Origin: JBGPYB01 sp041493035
GTDB lineage: Bacteria; Acidobacteriota; Vicinamibacteria; Fen-336
NCBI GenBank assembly: GCA_041493035.1
Contig: JBGPYB010000032.1
Location: 1-34,975 of the forward strand
Direction of reading: 5' to 3'
DNA: 34,975 nt
Positions 1 through 7,024 of the stretch are shown here, in pieces (positions within the stretch are counted from its first letter, which is position 1; every line of letters begins with the position of its first letter). Made by a program: the position numbers and the translations under genes. The notes under the pieces are model-generated. The model searched no databases. It saw only the letters and a program-made list of their open reading frames with translations, and was not told the origin of the DNA.

Positions 1-282
1 GAATATGTGCATCTTCTTTCATGTAGTATACCCGAATGAACGAAGGCAAGCAATGCCTATATTTCCCAAGGCTAATCCGGGAAGGAACGGCTCACCGGCC
101 GGCTACTGATGCGAAGGTCGGGCTAGGCCTCGCCGTCGCCGACGGTGCCGACGAACGGCTCGTCGCCGGCGAGCTCGTCGAGTAGGTTGAGGACCACGTC
201 CACCCAACATTGCTTCCGCAGAGCTTGACTCGGGAATGGCGCGGACCCATCCTGCCCGAGGGCCGAAAGGGGGACGTAGCGA

Positions 283-1134
283 GTGCCGTTTCTGATGCAC
301 GTCGGGTTCGACAACACCGCGCGGTTGCGACGCAGGATCTACTACTTCGAGTATCGCGGCGTTCGCTTCAAGTTGATCCAGAGCAACCCGCGGCAGTGGT
401 CGGATGTTCTGCTCACGATCCTCCCGTCATCTGAGGACGTCGGCGCCGACAATGCGTACGCCACCGCGGGCGAATTCCTTAGCGCCCTGAGCTGGCAGAA
501 TCACTCCAACGTCACCCTTCAGGAGGGCGGAGGCATCAACCTCCCGTCACCTGTCAGCTTGAAGGCGGCGAAGTGTCGATCGTTCGGCCTCCCCGAAGTG
601 TTCCACAAGGGTAACGTCCGTGGCTACGAAATTTCAGTTCTGCCCCATGTCGAAAACGAGGAACAACGCCTCGCCTTGGCCCTGTTCCGTGAGGCCCGGA
701 GCTCGAACAAAGCCCTGCTAGCCTTTCTGCTCCACTGGCAGGTAATGGAGGTGGCTGGCGGCGACCCCGTCAAGTGGGTCAATGCGGCTCGCTACCAACG
801 GCCCAGGCCGATCCGTGTTGACGCAGAAGAGCTCAAGGAACTGTCGCTCGGAGGTCGGCGCCTCGGCGACTATTTTCAGGAGGACTGCCGCAACGCCACC
901 GCTCACATCCGGCGATGGACAGGGAGGCGCGTCTTGGCCTTCGATCAACGCTCCGAGGATAGGCGCATGCGTGTGAGCGCGAAGGTCGTTGAACGCTTCG
1001 CCGAAGACTACATTCGCAACGCCCTGAAACTGACAAAGACGGTGACGCTGGTGCGTGTCGACGGCCGGGGGTTTCCGAGGTACATGGACCAAGCCAGCAG
1101 AAGGCGTTCACGGATCACGCTGGCCTATCGTTAG
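283..1134 (+). CDS. MauJ-like HEPN-type protein
   Basis: A 283-residue protein whose opening (LMHVGFDN), FLSALSWQ segment and C-terminal GRRLGDYF...RNATAH block resemble the family often annotated as methylamine utilization protein MauJ; I place it there from memory of the family. No mau genes lie nearby, so the pathway name is probably misleading. Residues R203-H208 (RNATAH) fit the R-x4-6-H signature of HEPN domains, many of which are RNases of toxin-antitoxin and defence systems, and the flanking residues are helical in character. The GTG start at 283 is preceded by a purine-rich AAAGGGGGA about 10 nt upstream; an ATG at 295 is the alternative. It lies about 250 bp before a toxin-antitoxin pair in the accessory end of the window. 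Nuclease activity is inference; the family assignment is moderately sure. Confidence 0.75.
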   Translation: MPFLMHVGFDNTARLRRRIYYFEYRGVRFKLIQSNPRQWSDVLLTILPSSEDVGADNAYATAGEFLSALSWQNHSNVTLQEGGGINLPSPVSLKAAKCRSFGLPEVFHKGNVRGYEISVLPHVENEEQRLALALFREARSSNKALLAFLLHWQVMEVAGGDPVKWVNAARYQRPRPIRVDAEELKELSLGGRRLGDYFQEDCRNATAHIRRWTGRRVLAFDQRSEDRRMRVSAKVVERFAEDYIRNALKLTKTVTLVRVDGRGFPRYMDQASRRRSRITLAYR

Positions 1135-1344
1135 ATGAGCGACAGCTCACGCTGGTAGCTTCGGGCCGAGGTTCATTGGGGCGCAGTGTGCGGCCGGCGA
1201 GTGCCAGGGGAGGACCGCGGCCCTTGGGAACGTCAGAGGGTCCGCCGCCGCAGCCCTTGTCGGTCGAGTCCAGCTCGACCAGACGCGCCTAAGGCTGCCC
1301 CGAGAAATCGTCCCAGGCTGGGCCTAGGGCGTCCGGGCCGGGGT

Positions 1345-1369
1345 TATGATTGGCACCTGAGGACAGGTG
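1345..1369 (+). promoter_or_regulatory. Promoter and palindromic operator of the toxin-antitoxin operon
   Basis: A -10 hexamer TATGAT (1345-1350) is followed directly by a perfect inverted repeat CACCTG-agga-CAGGTG (1354-1369), then a GGAGG ribosome site (1373-1377) and the ATG at 1383. The palindrome overlaps the expected transcription start, where VapB-type antitoxins usually bind to repress their own operon. No convincing -35 was found. The remainder of the 1135-1344 gap shows no gene. Confidence 0.5.
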
Positions 1370-1382
1370 GCCGGAGGCAGCG

Positions 1383-2123
1383 ATGGTAACGAATTCCCGG
1401 TCAATGGCTGACGGTCTGTATGGCGAGGTCGATCCCAGAGAATTGACCGCCTACAAGATCCGCGACGTCGCCAACTACCTCAACATGCCGCCGAGCACGC
1501 TTCGGTGCTGGGTCAAGGGTCAAGCGTATAAGACCAAGACGGGCGATGGCTGGTTTCAGGCGCTGATTGTTCCGCCGGCCGAAGGCGGCCTCTCGTTCAT
1601 GAACTTGCTCGAAGCGCACGTTCTGGTGGCGCTCCGTCGACAGCGTTATGTGCCCATGCAGGACATCCGCGCGGCTCTCCGGGCGATCCTTAGGAAGGAC
1701 CCCGGCGTGAAGTACCCACTTGCCACGAAAGGCTTCTCGACCGTGGGAAAGACGCTGTTCGTGGAAGAGGCGGGGAGGAACATCACCCACGACGGCCAAG
1801 CCGCGTTCAGCGAATACCTGAATCTGTACCTCAAGCGAATCGAGCACCAAACTGACCGCGCAGGATCGGGCGGCTTGACGGCGACCAGGCTCTATCCATT
1901 TCCGCGATCCTTCGCGGGAAAGCCCAACGCGCCGAAGTCGGTCGTGATCGATGCCCGCCTCGCCTTTGGCCGCCCTGTATTGGCGGGGACGCGCATTCCA
2001 ACCGCGGTCATTGCTCAGCGCCTGATCACGGGCGAGACTCCCGAAGAGATCGCCAAGGATTACAACAGGAAAGTCGGCGAGATCCTCGATGCCATCAGAT
2101 GGGAACTCGCCCCAGCTGCTTGA
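1383..2123 (+). CDS. VapB45-type antitoxin with DUF433 domain
   Basis: This 246-residue protein is the antitoxin partner of the PIN toxin that overlaps its 3' end. The N-terminal part (about residues 22-50, KIRDVANYLNMPPSTLRCWV) reads as a MerR/excisionase-like helix-turn-helix. Residues about 187-240 (VVIDARLAFGRPVLAGTRIPT...GETPEEIAKDY) are a clear DUF433 domain, the hallmark of VapB45-like antitoxins. ATG 1383 was chosen because GGAGG sits 5 nt upstream; an in-frame TTG at 1350 lies inside the promoter palindrome and is unlikely. The protein probably neutralises the toxin through its C-terminus and represses the operon at the palindrome at 1354-1369. The 140-residue middle segment is longer than a minimal DUF433 antitoxin and is typical of HTH-DUF433 members. 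Confidence 0.85.
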   Translation: MVTNSRSMADGLYGEVDPRELTAYKIRDVANYLNMPPSTLRCWVKGQAYKTKTGDGWFQALIVPPAEGGLSFMNLLEAHVLVALRRQRYVPMQDIRAALRAILRKDPGVKYPLATKGFSTVGKTLFVEEAGRNITHDGQAAFSEYLNLYLKRIEHQTDRAGSGGLTATRLYPFPRSFAGKPNAPKSVVIDARLAFGRPVLAGTRIPTAVIAQRLITGETPEEIAKDYNRKVGEILDAIRWELAPAA

Positions 2124-2559
2124 GGGCATCACCCTTTTCGTGGAGATGTCGGTCGGTAGGGCGGTCGCACAGGGCCCAAAAGATCTCGGTGCGAGTGTTG
2201 TCTGGCATCAGGAAGTCTTGGCCGACGACGCCTCTGACGTTGAATACTTGGCTCTGTGCGCAGACAGGGGGTGGGTCCCCTTTACGGGGGACTCCGATGT
2301 GAGCACGGCACCCCTGCAGAAGATCCTGATCCGACGGACCAAGCTTCGCGTCATCAGACTCACCCGAAATCACTGGCCACAGAAGGAGAAGCTTGAGGCT
2401 TTCTTGGCCGCGTTGCCGGCGATCAAATCTCTTCTGCGCAGGCGCCCCTATGGCCCATTCATTGCTCGAGTAAACAGAGAAGGTCGGATCTCGAGCGTTG
2501 AGGACCTGCCCGACGCAGACGCAGCGAAGAAGCGTCAAAGTCGCCGACAACGGTGGTAG
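2089..2559 (+). CDS. VapC45-like PIN-domain toxin
   Basis: A 156-residue PIN-like protein overlapping the antitoxin gene by 35 bp, the usual arrangement of translationally coupled toxin-antitoxin pairs. The layout matches the VapC45/PIN_10 type: a first strand ITLFVE, then a WHQEVLADDASDVEYL segment, a RGWVPFTGDSDV segment (D68 and D70), and a late PYGPFIARV motif. PIN toxins are usually Mg-dependent RNases that cut tRNA or rRNA. The first-strand acidic residue, usually Asp in this family (FxDxSLG-like), is Glu19 here, and the later R-R-P-x-E-like position reads APLQ (no Glu). Activity could therefore be altered or lost. The C-terminus is basic (KKRQSRRQRW), consistent with RNA contact. Family call is firm; catalytic competence is not. 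Confidence 0.8.
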   Translation: MPSDGNSPQLLEGITLFVEMSVGRAVAQGPKDLGASVVWHQEVLADDASDVEYLALCADRGWVPFTGDSDVSTAPLQKILIRRTKLRVIRLTRNHWPQKEKLEAFLAALPAIKSLLRRRPYGPFIARVNREGRISSVEDLPDADAAKKRQSRRQRW

Positions 2560-2663
2560 GTCGTCGGGTCGTCGTGGGCGCTGACACGTCCAGGCGCCCT
2601 ATGAACATCCCTATGAATATCGGTCGCGTCCGCCCCTGTTCGCGATACCATTCCATTGGCCTT

Positions 2664-2690
2664 GGGCGAGTGCGCCTGTCACATTCGCCC
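2664..2690. repeat. Imperfect hairpin after the toxin gene
   Basis: GGGCGA-GTG (2664-2672) pairs with CAC-at-TCGCCC (2680-2690) with a 7-nt loop and a 2-nt bulge. The 3' half, TTCGCCC, is repeated directly at 2704-2710, 20 bp further on. There is no T-tract, so an intrinsic terminator is doubtful; a protein-binding or recombination-associated site next to the tRNA fragment is an alternative. Confidence 0.3.
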
Positions 2691-2727
2691 GTGTTCTGGT
2701 AGGTTCGCCCGGAGGTCCTCTAGGACT

Positions 2728-2777
2728 AGCCTCTTAAAATCGGCACAGTCTGGGTTCGAATCCCAGCACCAGCACCA
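2728..2777 (+). tRNA. 3' end of a tRNA (fragment), possible attachment site
   Basis: A perfect T-arm is visible: CTGGG (2750-2754), loop TTCGAAT, CCCAG (2762-2766). It is followed by a 7-nt acceptor strand CACCAGC (2767-2773), a discriminator A and an encoded CCA (2775-2777). A CTTAAAA stretch at 2733-2739 resembles an anticodon loop, but its flanks do not pair. The matching 5' acceptor (GCTGGTG) is missing; only CTGGT at 2696-2700 could pair with 5 of 7 positions, and no D-arm is recognisable. This is best read as a tRNA 3' remnant of the kind left where an integrative element recombined into a tRNA gene. Confidence 0.5.
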
Positions 2778-2833
2778 ACTCATACGGACGCTATGAACGA
2801 AATGAGCAGCTCGCTAAGCGTTGCTGCTCAGAG

Positions 2834-3190
2834 ATGGCCGCGCCCACCACGTTCGGCGACACAGAACGCCTCCTCGTGGATCCCTCCGAGATCACGACCA
2901 CGGTGGCGAAGTGGATCGCGCCCGGCAAGACCGCCAAGGCCTACCGAGTGCAACGCGACCGCCTGCTCCCGATATTCGAGGCGATTCCCAATGATACCCT
3001 GATGGCCCTGCTGCCCTCGTCCTGGCCCGGTAGGGCGAAGCTTAGACGAAAACCGTCCTACGGTGGCTTCCGGGCTGCCCAGAATGCCCCAGGAGCGACG
3101 ATCCCGGGACCGGTCGAGGGGTACACCCGAAAGCGTCCCGCCGGCGTCCGCTCGTCCGCCCGTCCCCGGGTCAACTCTTCCTGGAGGTGA
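2834..3190 (+). CDS. Hypothetical protein, possibly a remnant
   Basis: A 118-codon open frame starting 57 bp after the tRNA fragment. The first about 70 residues (SEITTTVAKW...AYRVQRDRLLPIFEAIPND) have a balanced composition and read like a soluble protein; the last 45 residues are Pro/Arg/Gly-rich and look like non-coding translation. Its end overlaps the oppositely oriented zinc-ribbon gene by 20 bp. No family is recognised, and no integrase signature is present despite the position. It could be a truncated gene or chance. Confidence 0.3.
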   Translation: MAAPTTFGDTERLLVDPSEITTTVAKWIAPGKTAKAYRVQRDRLLPIFEAIPNDTLMALLPSSWPGRAKLRRKPSYGGFRAAQNAPGATIPGPVEGYTRKRPAGVRSSARPRVNSSWR

Positions 3191-3335
3191 CGACCTGGCA
3201 GGAAGTCACGAGCTGCTCGACCTTCTTACTCTTGCAGCGAGGGCAAGACACGTTCTCCTTCTCGTGGTCGCGGAGCGAAAGAACGAGCGTGAACTTCCGG
3301 CCGCACTTAAGACAGTCGAACTCGTAAGTGGGCAT
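3171..3335 (-). CDS. FmdB-type small zinc-ribbon protein
   Basis: A 54-residue protein that starts MPTYEFDCLKCG, the standard opening of FmdB-family regulatory/zinc-ribbon proteins. Two CxxC knuckles are present, C8-L-K-C11 and C31-P-R-C34, enough for one zinc site, and a third Cys (C46) lies near the C-terminus. Typical family members are 50-110 residues, so this is full length. The start is the ATG at 3335 and the stop is TGA at 3171. The family's function is poorly known: it was first linked to formamidase/amidase regulation in Methylophilus and is widespread. No amidase gene is adjacent. The neighbouring DNA on both sides is poor in recognisable genes. Confidence 0.75.
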   Translation of the reverse strand: MPTYEFDCLKCGRKFTLVLSLRDHEKENVSCPRCKSKKVEQLVTSCQVVTSRKS

Positions 3336-3336
3336 C

Positions 3337-3975
3337 GTCCAGAATCCTCACCGGTATCATCGGCCCTCGCATGGCTTCGGGCCATGGGTCGTTTGCATCA
3401 CCCGCCCGCGCATCGCTGAGCCTGTAGAGCCCGACAACCTCGGCCGCCGGGATCGCAATTCGGAAGGTCCCGCAGGTGCAGTTGGCAGTCTCTGGGCTCG
3501 CACGCCTTCGCGAGCATCTCTCGAAGCTCGTCGGTGAGCACGTCCACCCTGATGTCGATCGTGATCTGAACGGACTCGCCCGGCTGGATCGGGGGATGCC
3601 TGTCCAAATGATCGCCTCTGGCATCGGCGCCTTCGAGCAGATCACGTCCAACCAGTCTTTGACAGCTCACGAGCCCTGGATAAAACTAGCATTCCCCGTT
3701 TTGGAGGGCTTGCAAGCTTTGTGGCGACTCAAGCGGCTGATGGTACTCGCTGCGCCCTTGGTCTACGTCTTCTATTGGCTGGTCGCACATGTGTCTCGTA
3801 GCCAAAAGAAGCGGCGGTCCTATTCCACCAAGGCCGCAATCCTTGCTGGAATGACGTGGGCGCGGAAACGGCCGCGGTACCCTTCACTGTCTGCGATGTG
3901 GGCGTCATCCGGCGAAGAGCTGTTCGAGCACCAACGTGGTATTCCGACACTAGGCCAGCCAGCCGGCTCCGTAGT
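3337..3975. other. Stretch without a convincing gene, possible degraded genes
   Basis: About 640 bp with overlapping open frames on both strands, none recognisable. On the minus strand, one frame (3398-3670) reads protein-like around VQITIDIRVDVLTDELREML, and another frame further downstream (to 3307) reads protein-like around FRIAIPAAEVVGLYRLSDA. This would fit a single gene broken by a frameshift, but I cannot name a family. On the plus strand a 177-codon frame (3476-4009) contains a hydrophobic stretch but ends in a run of arginines read out of frame from a CGT repeat, and is probably not real. Confidence 0.35.
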
Positions 3976-3977
3976 GA

Positions 3978-4163
3978 AGAGACGTCGTCGTCGTAGACAG
4001 TTTCTATGAGGACCCTGATAGCGTACGAAAATTCGCCCTCGCGCTGGAATACGACTGCTACCATCGCCGTTGGTACTCGAGTGCTCTCGAAGTCAGACCC
4101 AGTCGGCTCAACGGCAAGGGACGTCGCCTAGCTCCTGAAGGCGTTCGCGCACGTTTTGAAGGG
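3978..4163 (+). other. In-frame N-terminal coding stretch lacking a start codon
   Basis: The frame of the downstream oxygenase-like gene stays open from 3978 and encodes VVVVDSFYEDPDSVRKFAL and about 40 further residues. This is just what the family has at its N-terminus (first strand, then a D-x-F-x-x-P-x-x-V-R helix). There is no ATG, GTG or TTG in this stretch, and TAG TGA stops lie immediately upstream (3972-3977). A GTG AAG AGA at 3974 sits one base out of frame, just before a CGT repeat at 3983-3994. A one-base slip in that repeat would restore a normal start, so a frameshift (real or sequencing error) is the simplest explanation. Confidence 0.5.
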
Positions 4164-4628
4164 ATGCTCGGTCAGAAGATCGACGAGAGTACCTGGGACA
4201 CTGCGGGCGACGGGTGGAATGGAGCCTTTCACTACAAGGTCGCTGGTTATCTCCGAGGGTACGGCTCGTCGATTCACAATCACGTTGGTCGTGACGAGGA
4301 CGTGCGCCCCGGTGGCTGGTCGGGATTGGTATACCTCTCTCCTGAGGCGCCGCGCTGGGCAGGAACCTCGATCTGGAAGGATCGCCGAACGGGAAGATGC
4401 TGGACGCTCGAATCAAAATATCGAGATGACCCAACGGACTTCGAGATGATTCTGGACATCGGGAATGTCTACAATCGTCTCGTCTTGTTTCAGGGCAGCG
4501 TCTTTCACCTCGCTCACGATGGCTGGGGATCCAACATCTGCAATTCGCGACTATTCCAGACTTTCTTCTTCAACATTGAGTACGCAGGGAGCATTCCTCG
4601 GTGGGTGCTGGCGCATCCCGATCGCTGA
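4164..4628 (+). CDS. 2OG-Fe(II) oxygenase-like protein (DUF6445-like)
   Basis: From the first available ATG this gives 154 residues, but the domain clearly begins about 60 residues earlier (see 3978-4163). The core resembles DUF6445/2OG-Fe(II) oxygenase-like proteins: H38-N-H40 with D44/D46, then GLVYLSP, a GTSIWKD segment, NRLVLFQGSVFH (H115) and a late SRLFQTFFFNI (R129) where the co-substrate carboxylate is normally bound. Members of this fold hydroxylate peptides or small molecules using iron and 2-oxoglutarate; the substrate is unknown. Without the upstream part the protein would lack its first beta strands and probably not fold, so the gene is either a pseudogene or mis-sequenced. Neighbours give no clue. 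Fold assignment is moderately sure. Confidence 0.6.
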   Translation: MLGQKIDESTWDTAGDGWNGAFHYKVAGYLRGYGSSIHNHVGRDEDVRPGGWSGLVYLSPEAPRWAGTSIWKDRRTGRCWTLESKYRDDPTDFEMILDIGNVYNRLVLFQGSVFHLAHDGWGSNICNSRLFQTFFFNIEYAGSIPRWVLAHPDR

Positions 4629-4660
4629 GCGGATGGTCTGGAAGCGCCTCCTAACGACGA

Positions 4661-4674
4661 GAGCGAAAGCGCTC
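4661..4674. terminator. Possible bidirectional terminator hairpin
   Basis: GAGCG-aaag-CGCTC lies between the convergent ends of the oxygenase-like gene (4628) and panE (4701). The stem is only 5 bp and there is no T-run, so support is weak and rests mainly on position. Confidence 0.25.
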
Positions 4675-4700
4675 CCAGGCAACCCCACTTCAGCAACGCC

Positions 4701-5633
4701 TCACCTCGCTCGGCGCGCCGTCAGCTCGGCCGGCAGAAGGCTTCGGTACAAGCACTCGTTCACGGGGACCGGCACGCGGGCTTCCCGGCCGAACCGGACG
4801 ATCGTGCCGCTCTGGTACTCGAGCTCGGAGGGCCGCCCCTCCATGAGGTCGCGCTGCATCGAGGCCGTCGCGTCGGCCGGGAGGCCATCGACGTAGCTCA
4901 GGGTGTCCGCCACCGCATCGTCACCCACTACGATGCCGCGGGCCCGGGCGAGGTGGAACACCTCCCACATCGCCGCTTCGAGCATCGCTCGGGTCTCGGG
5001 AACGCTTCGAAAGATGCCGATCGGCACCCGCGTCACCGCACCGACGCCGCTCACGGGTGCGATGAACAAGAACTTCTCCCAGGTGGCGGCGGTAATGTCG
5101 TCCGGAGTCCCCACCGAGAGTCCGCTGGCCTTCTCGAAGACCGCACGCAATGCCGCGACGCGCTCGCTCTTGACGCCGTTCAGCTCGCCGAATTCGATGC
5201 GCGGCGAGACGCCGACGTGCCGGATGTGTCCCGGCCCCGCGACGTAGCTCACGATCCGGCACAAGCCACCGACAACGCGCTGTACTCCCACGACGGCCGC
5301 AAGCTGGCCGGCCGCCTCGACGCCGTTCTCGAGGGGGACGACGACGGTGTCGGGCCGGAGCATGGGCAGAAGCGAGGGTGCCATCTCCGGGACCTGCCAG
5401 GCCTTCACGCAGAGGAAGACGACGTCGACGGTTCCGACCGACGCGGGGTCGTCGGTGGCGTCAGCCGGTTGGACGACGAAGTCTCCCGCGATGCTCTCCA
5501 CATGCAGGCCCTCTCGCCGGATGGCCACGAGATGCGCGCCCCGGGCGATGAAAACGACGGAAGCGCCCACCTGAGCCAGCCGGCCGCCAAAGTATCCGCC
5601 CACGCCACCGGCGCCCACGATGGCTATCCGCAT
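4701..5633 (-). CDS. panE: 2-dehydropantoate 2-reductase (PanE/ApbA family)
   Basis: A 310-residue NADP-dependent oxidoreductase that reduces 2-dehydropantoate to pantoate in pantothenate/CoA synthesis. The N-terminus MRIAIVGAGGVGGYFGG is the Rossmann dinucleotide loop of the family. A VDVVFLCVKAWQ segment follows, then the NGV turn (PLENGVEA), and the C-terminal domain contains the TWEKFLF segment bearing the catalytic Lys and a late SELEYQSG region. Length is typical. The ATG at 5633 lies only 6 nt downstream of a TAGAAT hexamer, suggesting a leaderless mRNA. The gene is divergent from a GNAT gene and is not linked to panB/panC here. PanE paralogues can act on other 2-ketoacids, so the exact substrate is inference. 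Confidence 0.9.
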   Translation of the reverse strand: MRIAIVGAGGVGGYFGGRLAQVGASVVFIARGAHLVAIRREGLHVESIAGDFVVQPADATDDPASVGTVDVVFLCVKAWQVPEMAPSLLPMLRPDTVVVPLENGVEAAGQLAAVVGVQRVVGGLCRIVSYVAGPGHIRHVGVSPRIEFGELNGVKSERVAALRAVFEKASGLSVGTPDDITAATWEKFLFIAPVSGVGAVTRVPIGIFRSVPETRAMLEAAMWEVFHLARARGIVVGDDAVADTLSYVDGLPADATASMQRDLMEGRPSELEYQSGTIVRFGREARVPVPVNECLYRSLLPAELTARRAR

Positions 5634-5639
5634 GGAAGC

Positions 5640-5680
5640 ATTCTAGTGGACCGCTACTGCGCGCCGATCCGATATATCGT
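5640..5680. promoter_or_regulatory. Divergent -10 elements between panE and the GNAT gene
   Basis: On the minus strand TAGAAT (5640-5645) stands 6 nt before the panE ATG. On the plus strand TATCGT (5675-5680) stands 7 nt before GTG 5688. Both spacings place the transcription start at or next to the start codon. No good -35 boxes were seen. Confidence 0.45.
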
Positions 5681-5687
5681 GAGTCGC

Positions 5688-6269
5688 GTGAAAGTCGAGC
5701 CGGTGACCCTCCGTGGAACCGTCGTGCGGCTGGAGCCGTTGACGATGGATCACTTGCCGGCGCTCTCTCGCGCTGGCTTGGAGCCCGAGCTATGGCGCTG
5801 GATCCCCACTCCCGTGACGACCTCCGACGAGATGCGCGCTTACGTGCTCACGGCTCTCGACGAACAACGTCGAGGCGTGTCGCTGCCCTTCGCGATCATT
5901 GGCCAGCCTAGCGACGAGGTGATCGGCAGCACCCGATACGCCAACATCGACGCGAACCATCGCCGGCTCGAAATCGGATGGACGTGGCTCACTCAGTCCC
6001 ACCAAAGGACCGGTGCCAACACCGAGGCCAAGCTCCTGCTCCTCGCCCACGCCTTCGAATCCCTGGGGGCGATTCGCGTCGAGTTCAAGACGGATGCGCT
6101 CAACGACAAGTCGAGGGAAGCCCTCTTGCGCATCGGTGCGGTCGAGGAGGGCACGTTCCGCAAACACGTGGTGACCGCCTCAGGACGAGTACGAGACACG
6201 GTCTACTTCTCCATCATCAACACGGAATGGCCGGCCACCAAGGCCAGGCTCACCGGACTGCTTCGATGA
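5688..6269 (+). CDS. GNAT family N-acetyltransferase (RimJ/RimL-like)
   Basis: A 193-residue acetyltransferase of the RimJ/RimL type. It opens with EPVTLRGTVVRLEPLTMDHL, the usual start of this subgroup. The fold continues with FAIIGQPSDEVIGSTRYANID, EIGWTWL, the acetyl-CoA helix region HQRTGANTEAKLLLLAHAFE, and RVEFKTDALNDKSREALLRIGAVEEG before a final VYFSI strand. Length is normal. GTG 5688 was chosen because a TATCGT -10 box ends 7 nt upstream; GTG 5679 would overlap that box. The reading frame is open far upstream, across panE on the other strand, but that part is a GC-rich antisense artefact. The substrate may be a protein N-terminus or a small amine and cannot be told. The gene overlaps the MOSC gene by 4 nt (ATGA). 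Confidence 0.85.
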   Translation: MKVEPVTLRGTVVRLEPLTMDHLPALSRAGLEPELWRWIPTPVTTSDEMRAYVLTALDEQRRGVSLPFAIIGQPSDEVIGSTRYANIDANHRRLEIGWTWLTQSHQRTGANTEAKLLLLAHAFESLGAIRVEFKTDALNDKSREALLRIGAVEEGTFRKHVVTASGRVRDTVYFSIINTEWPATKARLTGLLR

Positions 6270-6928
6270 CAGCCCCCATGAACCTTCGCGTTGAGGGTTT
6301 GTGGCGCTATCCGGTCAAGACGCTCGCCGGCGAAGCCCTCGAGATGGCCGAGCTTACGGTGGCCGGCATCCCCGGCGATCGCATCGTCCATGTCCGCGGC
6401 CCGGAGGGCGTGCGCAAGTCCCGCAAGCACTATCGGCTGCTGGGGCTCCACGGGTCTCTCGGGCCGGGCGGGCAGCCACTCGTGAATGGTCATCCGTGGC
6501 GCAGCGACGAGGCGCTCGCGCTCGTGCGGGATGCGGCCGGCGACGACGCGTGGCTCGAGGCCGACGACGGCCCGGAGCGGTTCGACATCCTGCCGCTGCT
6601 CGTGGCCACCGATGGCGCCGTGGCCGCCTTCGGGCGCGATGTGCGCCGTCTCCGCCCCAACATCCTGATCGGCGGCGTTGCAGGGATGGACGAGAGGCGT
6701 TGGCCCGGTGGCGAGCTGCGCATCGCCGAAGCGGTGGTCTGGCTGGACTCGCTCCGCCCTCGATGCCCGATGACGACCGTCGACCCGGACACGCTCGAGC
6801 GGGATCCCGAGGTCCTGCGGGACATCGGCCGCAGGTTCGGCGGTTCCCTCGCCCTGAACGCAGAGGTCTCGCGCCCTGGCACGATACGCGTGGGCGACGC
6901 CGTGGAGCTCGTGCGGAAGCAGGCGTAG
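6266..6928 (+). CDS. MOSC domain protein (mARC-like)
   Basis: A 220-residue protein with the two-part MOSC architecture. The N-terminal beta barrel (VEGLWRYPVKTLAGE...) runs to about residue 60, and the C-terminal MOSC domain contains PNILIGG and the diagnostic RCPMTTVDPDT at residues 166-176. C167 corresponds to the cysteine that binds molybdenum in mARC-type enzymes and MOSC sulfurtransferases, so a molybdenum cofactor-dependent reduction of N-hydroxylated compounds is plausible. Family members are usually 220-300 residues, so this is at the compact end. The start ATG overlaps the GNAT stop (ATGA), implying translational coupling. The pairing may detoxify amines or N-oxides, but that is inference. 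Confidence 0.85.
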   Translation: MTAPMNLRVEGLWRYPVKTLAGEALEMAELTVAGIPGDRIVHVRGPEGVRKSRKHYRLLGLHGSLGPGGQPLVNGHPWRSDEALALVRDAAGDDAWLEADDGPERFDILPLLVATDGAVAAFGRDVRRLRPNILIGGVAGMDERRWPGGELRIAEAVVWLDSLRPRCPMTTVDPDTLERDPEVLRDIGRRFGGSLALNAEVSRPGTIRVGDAVELVRKQA

Positions 6929-7024
6929 GGACACGAGTTGGCCGAATCGACTCTGGCACGGGCGTTTCTCGATTCCGTCACGCCATGGTCACCGCGATTG
7001 TGGCCAGAGAGGAGGAGAGACCGC

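Noticed and set aside
2690..2777. A complete tRNA gene
   Set aside because: No 7-bp acceptor partner and no D-arm could be found, and the putative anticodon stem does not pair. Only the T-arm and 3' end are convincing.
3476..4009. A 177-codon plus-strand membrane protein
   Set aside because: Its C-terminus is a run of arginines read from a CGT repeat that belongs to another frame, and the rest has no recognisable family.
4953..5687. Plus-strand open frame upstream of the GNAT domain
   Set aside because: It is antisense to panE; the GNAT domain only begins at 5688, where a -10 box and a GTG are found.
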